Shown here piece by piece: positions 45,014 to 52,942 of a stretch of 64,000 bases of DNA. The first letter of the stretch is position 1. Each line of letters starts with the position of its first letter. The notes beneath the pieces were generated by a model. It was not told the DNA's origin. It saw nothing but the letters and a program-made list of their open reading frames with translations, and made no database searches. This DNA comes from an uncultured Elusimicrobiales bacterium (GTDB lineage Bacteria > Elusimicrobiota > Elusimicrobia > Elusimicrobiales > Elusimicrobiaceae), in contig CALVGG010000005.1 of the NCBI GenBank assembly GCA_944327085.1, positions 62,001-126,000 of the forward strand, in the 5' to 3' direction. Made by a program: the position numbers and the translations under genes.

Positions 45014-45217
45014 TTATTTCTCCTTTTTAAACAATTTTAAACCCCTATCCTCATCAGGGCTTTTTTTGGGGGTAATCCCCAAATCTTTTTTTAATTTTTC
45101 CACCACCGGCGCCAATACTTCATAGATAAACTCTTTGGTAAAAGCACTGGGCGGGCGGGTATTTAGCCTATGTAAGGCTATACGTACATCCCCGCGTGTA
45201 ATATGTTCTTTGGGCAT
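45014..45217 (-). CDS. Small phage protein of unknown function
   Basis: A 67-residue basic protein lying between scaffold and capsid genes with one- to two-base gaps on both sides. It is helical with a Lys-rich end (KLKKDLGITPKKSPDEDRG). I recognise no family. Position suggests a role in head assembly. Confidence 0.6.
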   Translation of the reverse strand: MPKEHITRGDVRIALHRLNTRPPSAFTKEFIYEVLAPVVEKLKKDLGITPKKSPDEDRGLKLFKKEK

Positions 45218-45218
45218 A

Positions 45219-45698
45219 TCACACCCCTACGGCGGCCTTGGTTAACTCGTCCAGCAGTTTTACTGCGGCCGGGTCTTTGGCCATAAATTTTTTGCCAAAT
45301 TCTTTGTCTTTAACCAGCGCGTCCAATTTGGCCTGGGCTTCCTGCGGGGTATAAACAGCCTGGCTTGCAGGGCCGGAAGCACCTTTTACTTCCGCGTCCA
45401 TGGTGGTAGAGCCAATGGCAAACATCAGTTTCATTAATTTACCAGAGCCCAAAGCGCGCTCCATAGCGTCCAGCTCGCCGGAATTTAAACCGTATTTCCG
45501 CGCGGCCTGGCGGGCCACTTCTTCGTTTTTTTGGTACTCGGCGCCCCACTCTTTTTGCAAATCGTTCATTTGCTGGGCCTGCTCTTTGGCGTAGGCTTCT
45601 TGCTGGGCGGCGCGGGCCTGTTTTACGTATTCGTTCCAGCCTTCGGCCAGTTTGGACGCCTGGCCTTGGCTAAGCCCGGCGGAAAAAAGCACCGGCAT
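45219..45698 (-). CDS. Scaffold protein, apparently N-terminally truncated
   Basis: A 159-residue Ala/Gln/Lys-rich helical protein. From its first residues (AGLSQGQASKLAEGWNEYVKQ) it already aligns with the middle of phage scaffold proteins of the type GLTxEQAxxLxxxY, followed by W and a C-terminal SxxMxxL helix. In the family an N-terminal segment of several dozen residues normally precedes this part. No ribosome site precedes the ATG at 45698, and the upstream sequence is the integrase gene on the other strand. I infer that the 5' end was lost by the deletion that also removed portal and terminase genes. Confidence 0.65.
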   Translation of the reverse strand: MPVLFSAGLSQGQASKLAEGWNEYVKQARAAQQEAYAKEQAQQMNDLQKEWGAEYQKNEEVARQAARKYGLNSGELDAMERALGSGKLMKLMFAIGSTTMDAEVKGASGPASQAVYTPQEAQAKLDALVKDKEFGKKFMAKDPAAVKLLDELTKAAVGV

Positions 45699-46716
45699 AA
45701 AATATGCTGACTATGTTCTCAACGGAAAACGTATCCGCAAAAGTTTAAAAACTAAAAACAAAGCGGTGGCTTTGCTTAAGGCTGCCCAGCTAGCAGAAGA
45801 TAACGGCAAACAAAACCAGCCAGATATTTTGTGGAAAGATTTTTTATCCAAATATGAAGCGTTTATCCAAGCTAACCGTAGTAAGAATACCGTAGACATT
45901 TTTAAAAACGCCAAAAACAAATTAACATCTTGGCGCACTTTTACATATCTAAAAGAGTTAACCCCCCAGGTATTAGACGAACTAAAAACACACCTAAAAA
46001 ATAATGCAAAATCTTCTTACGTGGCTGGCATTAACCGTAGTATACGTGCCTTAAAGACTATGATGCGCCAAGCGGAAAAATGGGCTCTTATATCCCCTCA
46101 AAAATGGGAAATTGTAAGTAAATTCAAAGAGCCTAAAGGGCGCATAGAGTTTCACTCTACCCAAGAAATAGCTGCTATTTTATCCCATTTAAATAAAGAT
46201 TGGCAAATAGTAGTATTACTGGGAGTTCGCGCGGGCTTACGGCGCGGTGAAATGGCTGCTTTGCGCTGGGCGGATGTGGATTTTAAAAACAACCAGCTCT
46301 ATATTGCCCCCAACAAAACTGAAAAATACCGTTTTGTACCTATGTCCCAAGACTTACGGGCCGCCTTGTTAAATGCACAAAAACGGGCCAAAAATGATTT
46401 TGTAGTTACAGTAGGGGACCCTTCTGCCCGGCAGTCGCAATACTTCTTATCTGTGGCGTATAAAAAGAAAATGGCCCACTTTGAAATGAACGGTAAAAAA
46501 ATACACTGTTTTTTGCATAAATTGCGCCATACTTTTGCCTCGCACCTAGTGCAAAACGGCGTTGATTTATATCGTGTATCAAAATTGTTAGGCCATAGCA
46601 GTATAAAAATGACAGAAATTTACGCTCATTTGGCACCAGCAGACTTACAAACAGCTATTTTATCGCTGCCCCAAATACCCCATATTGATACTAAAAAAAA
46701 TGCTGACAGCAAATAA
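45652..46716 (+). CDS. int: Tyrosine recombinase (phage integrase), 5' end uncertain
   Basis: Catalytic residues are all present: Arg197 (GLRRGE), Lys222, His289 and Arg292 (HKLRH), His315 (LLGHSS) and the nucleophile Tyr324 (TEIYAHL). It lies next to attR and should integrate at the tRNA-Arg end. The N-terminal arm-binding domain begins abruptly with YADYVLNGKRIRKSL at residue 18; in relatives roughly ten residues including a first beta strand precede this. The first 16 residues here are only the antisense of the scaffold gene, and no ribosome site is visible. The true 5' end is therefore probably deleted and the gene may be inactive. The base composition is more AT-rich than the surroundings. 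Confidence 0.85.
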   Translation: MDAWPWLSPAEKSTGIKYADYVLNGKRIRKSLKTKNKAVALLKAAQLAEDNGKQNQPDILWKDFLSKYEAFIQANRSKNTVDIFKNAKNKLTSWRTFTYLKELTPQVLDELKTHLKNNAKSSYVAGINRSIRALKTMMRQAEKWALISPQKWEIVSKFKEPKGRIEFHSTQEIAAILSHLNKDWQIVVLLGVRAGLRRGEMAALRWADVDFKNNQLYIAPNKTEKYRFVPMSQDLRAALLNAQKRAKNDFVVTVGDPSARQSQYFLSVAYKKKMAHFEMNGKKIHCFLHKLRHTFASHLVQNGVDLYRVSKLLGHSSIKMTEIYAHLAPADLQTAILSLPQIPHIDTKKNADSK

Positions 46717-46732
46717 AACTGTCAGCATTTTT
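46697..46732. terminator. Bidirectional terminator at the end of int
   Basis: A perfect 13-bp stem AAAATGCTGACAG (46697-46709) with CTGTCAGCATTTT (46719-46731), with T runs on both strands. It overlaps the last codons of int. On the minus strand it ends transcripts of tRNA-Arg, whose own terminator is now at attL. Confidence 0.85.
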
Positions 46733-46739
46733 GTCAGCA
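46701..46739. repeat. TGTCAGCA sites, right prophage arm
   Basis: TGTCAGCA at 46720-46727 and 46732-46739 (12 bp apart), plus an inverted copy TGCTGACA at 46701-46708 that is part of the terminator stem. It mirrors the pair next to attL. Confidence 0.6.
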
Positions 46740-46754
46740 CTATAAATACAAATC

Positions 46755-46773
46755 TTTGCCCCATATGGGATTT
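46755..46773. repeat. attR core, inside tRNA-Arg 3' end
   Basis: TTTGCCCCATATGGGATTT, identical to attL. It covers the 3' acceptor strand and the T-arm end of the tRNA, so the phage restores the gene on insertion. Confidence 0.88.
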
Positions 46774-46829
46774 GAACCCATACCACCGGTTCCGAAGACC
46801 GGTACTCTATCCAGTTGAGCTAACGGGGC
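46757..46829 (-). tRNA. tRNA-Arg (anticodon UCG)
   Basis: A 73-nt cloverleaf: acceptor GCCCCGT with ATGGGGC, D-arm GCTC, anticodon stem CCGGT with ACCGG and loop CTTCGGA (anticodon TCG, reading CGA), T-arm ATGGG with CCCAT around TTCAAAT. The CCA end is not encoded. Its last 17 bases are provided by the prophage att core. Confidence 0.95.
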
Positions 46830-46837
46830 CCGTTTTT

Positions 46838-46866
46838 ATTGTATCAATAAATTGTAGGGTATGCAA
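46838..46866 (-). promoter_or_regulatory. Promoter of tRNA-Arg
   Basis: Minus strand TTGCAT (46866-46861), 17-bp spacer, TACAAT (46843-46838) with TG one base upstream (extended -10). The tRNA 5' end follows eight bases later. Confidence 0.75.
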
Positions 46867-46932
46867 AAACCAGTATATAAGGAAAGAAAAACACCGACTG
46901 AAGGCGGGGGTATTACAGGGAAAAGTAAAATT

Positions 46933-46941
46933 TGGTAAAAT
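46933..46941 (+). promoter_or_regulatory. Extended -10 promoter of yebC
   Basis: TGGTAAAAT, matching the TGNTAAAAT element seen before ruvA, tgt and the CDF gene. Here a leader of about 26 bases with an AAGGAG ribosome site follows. Confidence 0.55.
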
Positions 46942-46973
46942 AAAAATATCTTAATGCAGTAAGGAGTATACCT

Positions 46974-47732
46974 ATGGGTGGACATTCACACTGGGCCGGT
47001 ATTAAACACAAAAAGGCCCTCGTAGACGCTAAAAAAGGTAAAGTATTTACCAAAATTTTAAGAGAAATCACCATCGCCGCCAAAATGAGCGGCGGCAACC
47101 CTGACCAAAACCCCCGCTTACGTAAAGCTATCGACGACGCTCGCGCCGCCAATATGCCTTCCGATAACGTAAAACGCGCTATCATGAAAGGTACCGGCCA
47201 ATTGCCCGGTGTTTCTTACGAAGAAATCACTTATGAAGGCTACGGCCCCGGTTCCGTGGCGGTCATTGTGGAATGCACCACGGACAATAAAAACCGCACT
47301 TTTTCCGAAATCCGCAAAATTTTCACCAGCCACGGCGGGTCCATCGGCACGGCGGGCTGCGTGTCTTATATGTTTAAAAACAAAGGGCTTATTGTAGTAA
47401 AGAAAGAAGACATCGGCGAAGATGAACTGATGGATTTGGCCCTGGAAGCCGGCGCCGAAGACGTGCGCACCGCGGCGGACGTGTACGAAGTAATCACCGC
47501 CCCGGAAATGGCCGCTTTGGACGCGGTTAAAAAAGCCATTGAAGCCAAAGGCATTACGCCGGTATCGGCCGATTTGTCTATGCTGCCCGATACGGAAGTA
47601 AATATTACCGACGAGCACACCGCCGAAACCTTAATGAAAATGCTGGAAGCGCTGGACGATCACGACGACACCAAAAACGTGTACGACAACTCCAGCATTG
47701 ACGAAGCGGTAGCCGCCAAATTGGAAGCATAA
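46974..47732 (+). CDS. yebC: YebC/TACO1 family regulator
   Basis: A 252-residue protein of the YebC family, starting MGGHSHWAGIKHKKALVDAK and continuing with GGNPDQNPRLRKAIDDARAANMPSDNVKRAI. Members have been described as transcription regulators and as translation factors that help ribosomes through proline stretches. It has a normal length and an AAGGAG site. It stands just upstream of ruvC, an arrangement common in bacteria (yebC-ruvCAB). Confidence 0.95.
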   Translation: MGGHSHWAGIKHKKALVDAKKGKVFTKILREITIAAKMSGGNPDQNPRLRKAIDDARAANMPSDNVKRAIMKGTGQLPGVSYEEITYEGYGPGSVAVIVECTTDNKNRTFSEIRKIFTSHGGSIGTAGCVSYMFKNKGLIVVKKEDIGEDELMDLALEAGAEDVRTAADVYEVITAPEMAALDAVKKAIEAKGITPVSADLSMLPDTEVNITDEHTAETLMKMLEALDDHDDTKNVYDNSSIDEAVAAKLEA

Positions 47733-47740
47733 GAGGCCGC

Positions 47741-48313
47741 TTGACCAATCAAACAACCACCGTTTTAGGTATAGACCCTGGTTTAGACAGAACGGGATGG
47801 GCCATTCTTACAAGGGATGCCCGTTCCGTTTTGTCTTTAGTGGCTTGCGGTTTAATACACACCCAGGCCGGGCAGGAATTACCCACACGGCTGGATTATA
47901 TTTTCCGTCAGTTTCAGCAAATTATTCAAACCTACGCCCCACAGCAAGTGGCTATGGAGCAAAACTTTTTTCTAAAGCGTGCCGTAACCATGGCCAACAC
48001 GGTTATGACGCGCGGCGTCATTTTGCTGGCGTGCGAACAAGCCCAAAAGAAAATTACCTTTTACCCCCCAAAACGCGTAAAAATGATGTTATGCGGCACC
48101 GGCACGGCCGATAAAAAACAAGTGCAGCGCATGGTGCAGCTTACCCTAAACCTAAACAAGCCCCCCCAGCCCGACGACGTGGCCGACGCCGTGGCCATTG
48201 CCATCTGCCATTTAAAAACTGCCCCGCTAAGTAACATGATAAACGTAAAGGCGGCCTTCCTGGAAAAACTGAAAGCCGCCCGGGAACAACAAATTAAAAA
48301 AATTAGTAAATAA
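47741..48313 (+). CDS. ruvC: Holliday junction resolvase RuvC
   Basis: A 190-residue resolvase that cuts Holliday junctions made during recombination. The catalytic acids lie in LGIDPGLDRTGWAIL (first Asp), AMEQNFF (Glu) and the C-terminal PDDVADAVAIAICH (two Asp). The start is TTG at 47741 with an AAGAGG site four bases before it; this leaves an eight-base gap after yebC. Its stop abuts the stop of the convergent pilin gene with no space for a terminator. Confidence 0.95.
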   Translation: MTNQTTTVLGIDPGLDRTGWAILTRDARSVLSLVACGLIHTQAGQELPTRLDYIFRQFQQIIQTYAPQQVAMEQNFFLKRAVTMANTVMTRGVILLACEQAQKKITFYPPKRVKMMLCGTGTADKKQVQRMVQLTLNLNKPPQPDDVADAVAIAICHLKTAPLSNMINVKAAFLEKLKAAREQQIKKISK

Positions 48314-48898
48314 TTACATAATCCGCCCGTTTTTACTGCCGCTTATGGCGCGGCATAAAGGGGAGGCTTCTGCATTTTCATCAAAAGATTTAAACCCGAA
48401 AAATCCATAATCCGGGCGAAAATCCTCCGTACACCAAACTAGTAAAGTTCCTTCAGGCGGGGTAAGCGTCATTAAAATAGCAAATTGTTTGTTACTATAA
48501 GTGGCTTTAACGGGGTAGGCTTTTCCCATTAATTTGCCGGTGGCGGACAAGCCGCCCTCTATATAAAACTGCATATGTTTACCGCGGAAGTTATTGTATC
48601 CGTAACCAAAATTGCCCCCCATATTAGGCAGTTCAATATCAAGCACATCTAAAGAGCGGTTGTATTTATTATTAGCCAAATAATAGCTTCTCTCGGCATC
48701 GGCCAGTTGTTTAAATAAAGTAACCGCTTCCGAGGCACGCGCCTTGGCCACTGCTTTTTCATATTGCGGCAACGCCACCGCCGCCAATATGCCAATAATC
48801 AGCACCACCACCAACAGTTCTATTAACGTAAAGCCTTTGTATGGGCCGGCGGAGAAGTTTTTTAAACGGGCTATTTGCCCCATATACCAGTTTTTCAT
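48314..48898 (-). CDS. Type IV prepilin-like protein
   Basis: A 194-residue pilin. The prepilin leader is 22 residues and basic, cut after Gly22 to leave Phe23 as the methylated first residue with Glu at +5 (FTLIELLVVVLIIGILAAVALPQ). The globular part has two cysteines, in LVWCTEDF and PLCRAISG, in the D-loop style. The gene stands alone, in reverse direction, between ruvC and ruvA. It has an AGAGG site and a palindrome in the promoter region. No pilus assembly genes are in the window, so it may be one of several scattered pilins. Confidence 0.93.
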   Translation of the reverse strand: MKNWYMGQIARLKNFSAGPYKGFTLIELLVVVLIIGILAAVALPQYEKAVAKARASEAVTLFKQLADAERSYYLANNKYNRSLDVLDIELPNMGGNFGYGYNNFRGKHMQFYIEGGLSATGKLMGKAYPVKATYSNKQFAILMTLTPPEGTLLVWCTEDFRPDYGFFGFKSFDENAEASPLCRAISGSKNGRIM

Positions 48899-48918
48899 CT
48901 TTTACCTCTTTTTTGATT

Positions 48919-48941
48919 AAATTTTGTTTCTAACAAAATTT
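48919..48941 (-). promoter_or_regulatory. Palindrome upstream of pilin gene, possible operator
   Basis: AAATTTTGTT (48919-48928), a three-base centre, then AACAAAATTT (48932-48941). It lies 21 bases before the pilin start, where a regulator could block or activate transcription. An A13-type tract lies next to it. Confidence 0.5.
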
Positions 48942-49016
48942 ATCAAAAAAAAAAAACAAAACAACCCCTTCCTATACAAAACAGCCCAAAAGTAAAAAGC
49001 GTGGCGCTTTTCAATA

Positions 49017-49025
49017 TGCTAAAAT
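49017..49025 (+). promoter_or_regulatory. Extended -10 promoter, probable leaderless start (ruvA)
   Basis: TGCTAAAAT at 49017-49025, then six bases to the ATG at 49032. No -35 box or ribosome site can be seen. Confidence 0.65.
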
Positions 49026-49031
49026 GAAGAT

Positions 49032-49643
49032 ATGATAGGCTATTTAAGAGGAGAAGTGCTGGAAGTGCGGGAGGACGGCGTCCTTCTGCTGTGTGCGGGC
49101 GTGGGATATGAAGTAAATATGGCCCACTCCTGCGTGCTGGAGTTAGAAGCCGGGAAAGAAATCTCTCTATATATTTCCGAGTCTATTTCCCCTTATGACG
49201 GCACTGTGCTGTACGGTTTTTTAACCAAAGAAGACAAAGAACTTTGGACGCTTTTCAAAACCGCCATTCCCAACACGGGTGCCAAAAAAGCCTTGGAATT
49301 TTTAAACAAAGCCTTGCGCAGCGTGGCGGATTTTCACAAGGCCATTGTTTCCAAAGACCCTAAAATTTTAACGGGCATTTTTGGCTTTACCGCCAAAACG
49401 GCTGAAAAATTAATCAACTCTTTAAAAGACAAGATGGACGCCGTATCCATACAGGGCGAAAGCAAAATAAAAGTATTGGACGAAGCCCCCTTTATGACCC
49501 CCGTGCTGGAGGCCTTATCGGCGCTTGGGTATTCGGCCTCGGAGTCCCGCCGCGCCATTGAAAAACTTTACGCAGAAGGCGTTAACCCGAACGACAAGAT
49601 AGAAAATATTATTAAAGAAGCTTTGCGGGTACTTAAAAAATGA
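49032..49643 (+). CDS. ruvA: Holliday junction DNA helicase subunit RuvA
   Basis: A 203-residue protein that binds Holliday junctions and loads RuvB. It begins with the domain I sequence [19 protein letters not shown], has the paired helix-hairpin-helix region in the middle, and the C-terminal RuvB-binding domain [19 protein letters not shown]. The stop overlaps the ruvB start by four bases. The start seems leaderless. Confidence 0.95.
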   Translation: MIGYLRGEVLEVREDGVLLLCAGVGYEVNMAHSCVLELEAGKEISLYISESISPYDGTVLYGFLTKEDKELWTLFKTAIPNTGAKKALEFLNKALRSVADFHKAIVSKDPKILTGIFGFTAKTAEKLINSLKDKMDAVSIQGESKIKVLDEAPFMTPVLEALSALGYSASESRRAIEKLYAEGVNPNDKIENIIKEALRVLKK

Positions 49644-50662
49644 GCAACCAAAACGATATTTTAGACGTTAAACAACTTAGCGAAGAAGCCGGCGGCATGG
49701 AAGCTGCCCTGCGCCCGGGCACGCTGGACGAGTTTGTAGGGCAGGAGAATTTAAAATCCAACCTGCGCGTATTTATAGAAGCCGCCCGCGCCCGCAAAGA
49801 AGCTTTGGACCACTGCCTTTTTTACGCCCCCCCCGGCCTGGGTAAAACCACGCTGGCCAACATTTTAGCCAAAGAAATGGGCGTAAACATTAAAGTAACT
49901 TCCGGCCCGGTGCTGGCCCGCCCCGGGGATTTGGCCGCCATGCTTACTACCGAACTGGCCGACGGCGATATTTTATTTATTGACGAAATACACCGCCTAA
50001 ACCCCGCCGTGGAAGAAGCCCTTTACCCCGCCATGGAAGATTTTACCTTCTTTATTAATACCGGCAAAGGGCCTGGCTCCACCACGTTAAAACTGGCCGT
50101 GCCTAAATTTACGCTGGTGGGTGCCACCACACGCTCCGGCCTACTTACCGGCCCGTTGCGTGACCGCTTTGGCATTGTGTTTAACTTAGGTTTTTATGAA
50201 ATTTCCGAAATCACGGATATTTTGGCCCGCTCTGCCCGGCTGTTAAACATCGCGGCCGACCGGGACGGCCTGAGCGAACTGGCCAAACGCTCCCGCGGCA
50301 CCCCGCGTATTGCCAACCGCCTGCTGCGCCGCGCGCGGGATTTTGCCCAAGTAAAAGGGCAGGGCGTTATCACGCAGGAAATTGCCACCCTGGCTATGAA
50401 CTCGCTAGACATTGATAACGAAGGCTTAGACAGTGTGGACAAACGCATTCTGGAAGCGTTGATTGACCGCTTTAACGGCGGCCCGGTGGGTGTGGAAAAC
50501 CTGGCTATTGCCGTGTCCGAAGCGGTAGACACGCTGACGGACGCCATAGAGCCCTATTTAATTAAAGCCGGCTTTATTGCGCGCACCCCGCGCGGGCGCG
50601 TGGCTACCCCCAAGGCCTATAAACATTTAAACCGCAAACCGGCAACGGATTTATTATTCTAA
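49640..50662 (+). CDS. ruvB: Holliday junction branch migration ATPase RuvB
   Basis: A 340-residue AAA+ motor that drives branch migration with RuvA. Visible motifs are [12 protein letters not shown], Walker [12 protein letters not shown], Walker [11 protein letters not shown], sensor 1 [17 protein letters not shown] and the C-terminal winged helix ending [14 protein letters not shown]. Start is fixed by the ATGA overlap with ruvA. Confidence 0.97.
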   Translation: MSNQNDILDVKQLSEEAGGMEAALRPGTLDEFVGQENLKSNLRVFIEAARARKEALDHCLFYAPPGLGKTTLANILAKEMGVNIKVTSGPVLARPGDLAAMLTTELADGDILFIDEIHRLNPAVEEALYPAMEDFTFFINTGKGPGSTTLKLAVPKFTLVGATTRSGLLTGPLRDRFGIVFNLGFYEISEITDILARSARLLNIAADRDGLSELAKRSRGTPRIANRLLRRARDFAQVKGQGVITQEIATLAMNSLDIDNEGLDSVDKRILEALIDRFNGGPVGVENLAIAVSEAVDTLTDAIEPYLIKAGFIARTPRGRVATPKAYKHLNRKPATDLLF

Positions 50663-50664
50663 CC

Positions 50665-51837
50665 ATGAAAAAACAAATCCTTTTTTTACTCTTAGCCATT
50701 GCAGGCGCCGTGCTGATGGCGGCCTGCGCCACTCCCTCCGCGCGCCGGGCGGGGCAAGCCTCCGCCCAAACCCAAAAAGACACCACCGTGCGCGTACTGC
50801 TGGCGGAAAAACAAAAATCCGCCACGTTTAAACACTCGGGCCTTTTGTATATTTATACGAGTGACCGTTCCAAAAAATACAAAATTTCCCGTGCGGGGGC
50901 TTTATCCGCCCGGGCGCTGGGCGGCGGCAAAGTGCAAGCCGGCACCCTGCAAAGCGCCCAGCCCATTGTGCTGGAACCGGCCCCCGGCAAAACCATTACT
51001 TTTAACGGCAACGCCTACGCGGGCAAAATTTATTTAATTCCGCAGGGCAGTGTGTTTCATATTGTGGAATATGTACCCCTGGAAACCTACCTTTACGGAG
51101 TTTTGCCCTATGAAATGAGCTACACCTGGCCCGCCGAAGCCTTAAAAACCCAAGCGGTGGCCGCGCGCACCTTCACTTTAAAAAGCATGGAAACCACCGG
51201 CAAGCGTTATTTTGATTTATATAACGATGTGCGCAGCCAAATGTACAAAGGCACCGGCAAGGTGTACCCTTCTGTAAAAACCGCGGTGGACAAAACCCGT
51301 GGGCAAGTGCTTGCGTATGAAGGCAAACTATTCTACACCTATTACCACGGCAACTGCGGCGGCGCGACGGACAGCGTAACCAGCTGGAACCCGGGCGCCA
51401 AAGCCATCAAGCCGCTCTCCGGCGCCAAATGCGGGTATGATAAACACGCCAAAAATTACAACTGGCAACAAACCGTATCCCGCCAGAAAGCGGAAAGTTA
51501 TGCCGCTTCTTTGGGGTTAAAAGGAAAATTAAAATCCATCAAAATCGCCCGCAAAACCGGCACCGGCCGCGCCACCAACATTACCGTGCGCACCCAAAAG
51601 GGCAGCAAAACCGTACCCTGCGGCAACTTCCGCATGGCGTTTGGTTTAAAAAGCTGCAAAATTACCAAGCTGTCTTTGCGCAAAAAAGATGTTTTGTTTA
51701 AAGGCCGCGGCTCCGGCCACGGAGTCGGCATGTGCCAGGACGGCGCCAACGGCATGGCCAAAGCCGGCAAAGACTACAAACAAATTTTAAAAAGATATTA
51801 CCCCGGGGCAAAACTCACCCCTATTAAGGACTTATAA
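50665..51837 (+). CDS. SpoIID/LytB domain lipoprotein
   Basis: A 390-residue exported protein with lipobox LMAAC (Cys21), so it is anchored in a membrane. The SpoIID domain covers about 130-385: EYVPLETYLYGVLPYEM, LKTQAVAARTFTL, YYHGNCGGATDSV and GRGSGHGVGMCQDGANGMA. SpoIID-type proteins are lytic transglycosylases acting on glycan strands stripped of stem peptides; in non-sporulating bacteria they work in division. It starts two bases after ruvB and ends two bases before queA. Confidence 0.9.
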   Translation: MKKQILFLLLAIAGAVLMAACATPSARRAGQASAQTQKDTTVRVLLAEKQKSATFKHSGLLYIYTSDRSKKYKISRAGALSARALGGGKVQAGTLQSAQPIVLEPAPGKTITFNGNAYAGKIYLIPQGSVFHIVEYVPLETYLYGVLPYEMSYTWPAEALKTQAVAARTFTLKSMETTGKRYFDLYNDVRSQMYKGTGKVYPSVKTAVDKTRGQVLAYEGKLFYTYYHGNCGGATDSVTSWNPGAKAIKPLSGAKCGYDKHAKNYNWQQTVSRQKAESYAASLGLKGKLKSIKIARKTGTGRATNITVRTQKGSKTVPCGNFRMAFGLKSCKITKLSLRKKDVLFKGRGSGHGVGMCQDGANGMAKAGKDYKQILKRYYPGAKLTPIKDL

Positions 51838-51839
51838 TT

Positions 51840-52877
51840 ATGGCATTTGAACGCTTTAAAAAATTAAACTTAGACCCGCTGATAGCCAAACAGCCGGCCA
51901 CCCCGCGCGACAGCGCCCGCCAAATGGTGCTCCACCGCGATACCCACACCATCAAACACCGCATTTTTAGAGACATTCACGAATATCTAAACCCCGGCGA
52001 CACGCTGGTAATGAACAACACCAAAGTATTCCCCGCCAAACTGTTTGCCCACAAACCCACCGGCGGCAAGGTGGAAATTTTACTGGTGCGCCCCACCGTG
52101 AATAACCGCACCTGGGCTGTGCTTACGCGGGATTATAAAGAAGGCATCACGCTGGATTTTGGAGACGGCCTAAACGCCAAAGTGTTGGGCAAAACGGAAA
52201 ATAACGAGGCTGTACTGGAATTTAATACGGACGACATCCTCCCCTTCTGCCACGCGCACGGCCTTATGCCTTTGCCCCAATATATTGAAAAAGCCCGCAA
52301 ACACAGCGGCCTTACCCCCAGCATAGAAACGGACAAAGAACGCTATCAAACCGTGTATGCCAAGTACGAAGGCTCCATCGCCGCGCCCACGGCCGGCTTT
52401 CACTTTACGCCGGAACTTTTGCAAAAAATAAAAGACAAAGGCGTTAATATTGCCTACATTACCCTGCATGTGGGGTGGGGCACTTTTAAACCTCTGCGCG
52501 GGGAACCGCAGGAGCACCATATGCTGGCCGAACTGGGCGAAATCTCCCCCCAAACGGCCGATTTGGTAAACCAAACCCACGCCAACGGCAAGCGGGTATT
52601 TTCCGTAGGGACCACCAGCACCCGCACGCTGGAAAGCTTTACGGATGATGACCGCCACACCCACAGCGGCAAAAAATGGACGGACCTGTTCATCTACCCC
52701 GGTTATAAATTTAAAGCCATTGACTGCTTAATTACCAACTTTCACTTTCCGGACTCTACACCTTTGTGTATGACGTCCGCCTTTGCCGGCGAAGATTTTA
52801 TTTACGAGGCCTACCTGCAAGCGGTGGAAAAGAAATACCGTTTCTACTCGTTTGGGGACAGCATGATGATTTTATAA
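51840..52877 (+). CDS. queA: tRNA preQ1 ribosyltransferase-isomerase
   Basis: A 345-residue QueA, which uses S-adenosylmethionine as ribosyl donor to make epoxyqueuosine on tRNA. Signatures: TPRDSARQMVL, MNNTKVFPAKL, SIAAPTAGFHFT, YITLHVGWGTFKP and the C-terminal FHFPDSTPLCMTSAF. Together with tgt 1 kb downstream it covers the two committed steps of queuosine formation on tRNA. An AAGGA site lies in the end of the preceding gene, with the junction TAATTATG. Confidence 0.96.
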   Translation: MAFERFKKLNLDPLIAKQPATPRDSARQMVLHRDTHTIKHRIFRDIHEYLNPGDTLVMNNTKVFPAKLFAHKPTGGKVEILLVRPTVNNRTWAVLTRDYKEGITLDFGDGLNAKVLGKTENNEAVLEFNTDDILPFCHAHGLMPLPQYIEKARKHSGLTPSIETDKERYQTVYAKYEGSIAAPTAGFHFTPELLQKIKDKGVNIAYITLHVGWGTFKPLRGEPQEHHMLAELGEISPQTADLVNQTHANGKRVFSVGTTSTRTLESFTDDDRHTHSGKKWTDLFIYPGYKFKAIDCLITNFHFPDSTPLCMTSAFAGEDFIYEAYLQAVEKKYRFYSFGDSMMIL

Positions 52878-52942
52878 TTATTTAGTATAGTAACAATATA
52901 TTTATTTTAAAAGAACAAATGTTTTAAGGAGTATTTATTAAA

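Larger units (their letters stand above)
23419..46773. mobile_element. Truncated T7-like podovirus prophage in tRNA-Arg
   Basis: A 23.4-kb element bounded by the 19-bp repeat TTTGCCCCATATGGGATTT, whose right copy is the 3' end of tRNA-Arg. An integrase gene adjoins the right end. The minus strand carries virion genes in T7 order (scaffold, capsid, tail tubes, internal virion proteins, fibre) and a lysis cassette. Portal, both terminase subunits, polymerases and a repressor are absent, and the scaffold and integrase genes meet head-on with both 5' ends apparently lost. It is therefore most likely defective. Confidence 0.9.

Noticed and set aside
23419-46773. Gene transfer agent rather than prophage
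   Set aside because: Portal and terminase are missing while integrase, att sites and lysis genes remain, so it fits a deleted prophage better.
48945-48958. A-rich tract as a phase-variation switch
   Set aside because: It lies upstream of the pilin outside coding sequence, and nothing here shows length variation; kept only as a note with the palindrome.
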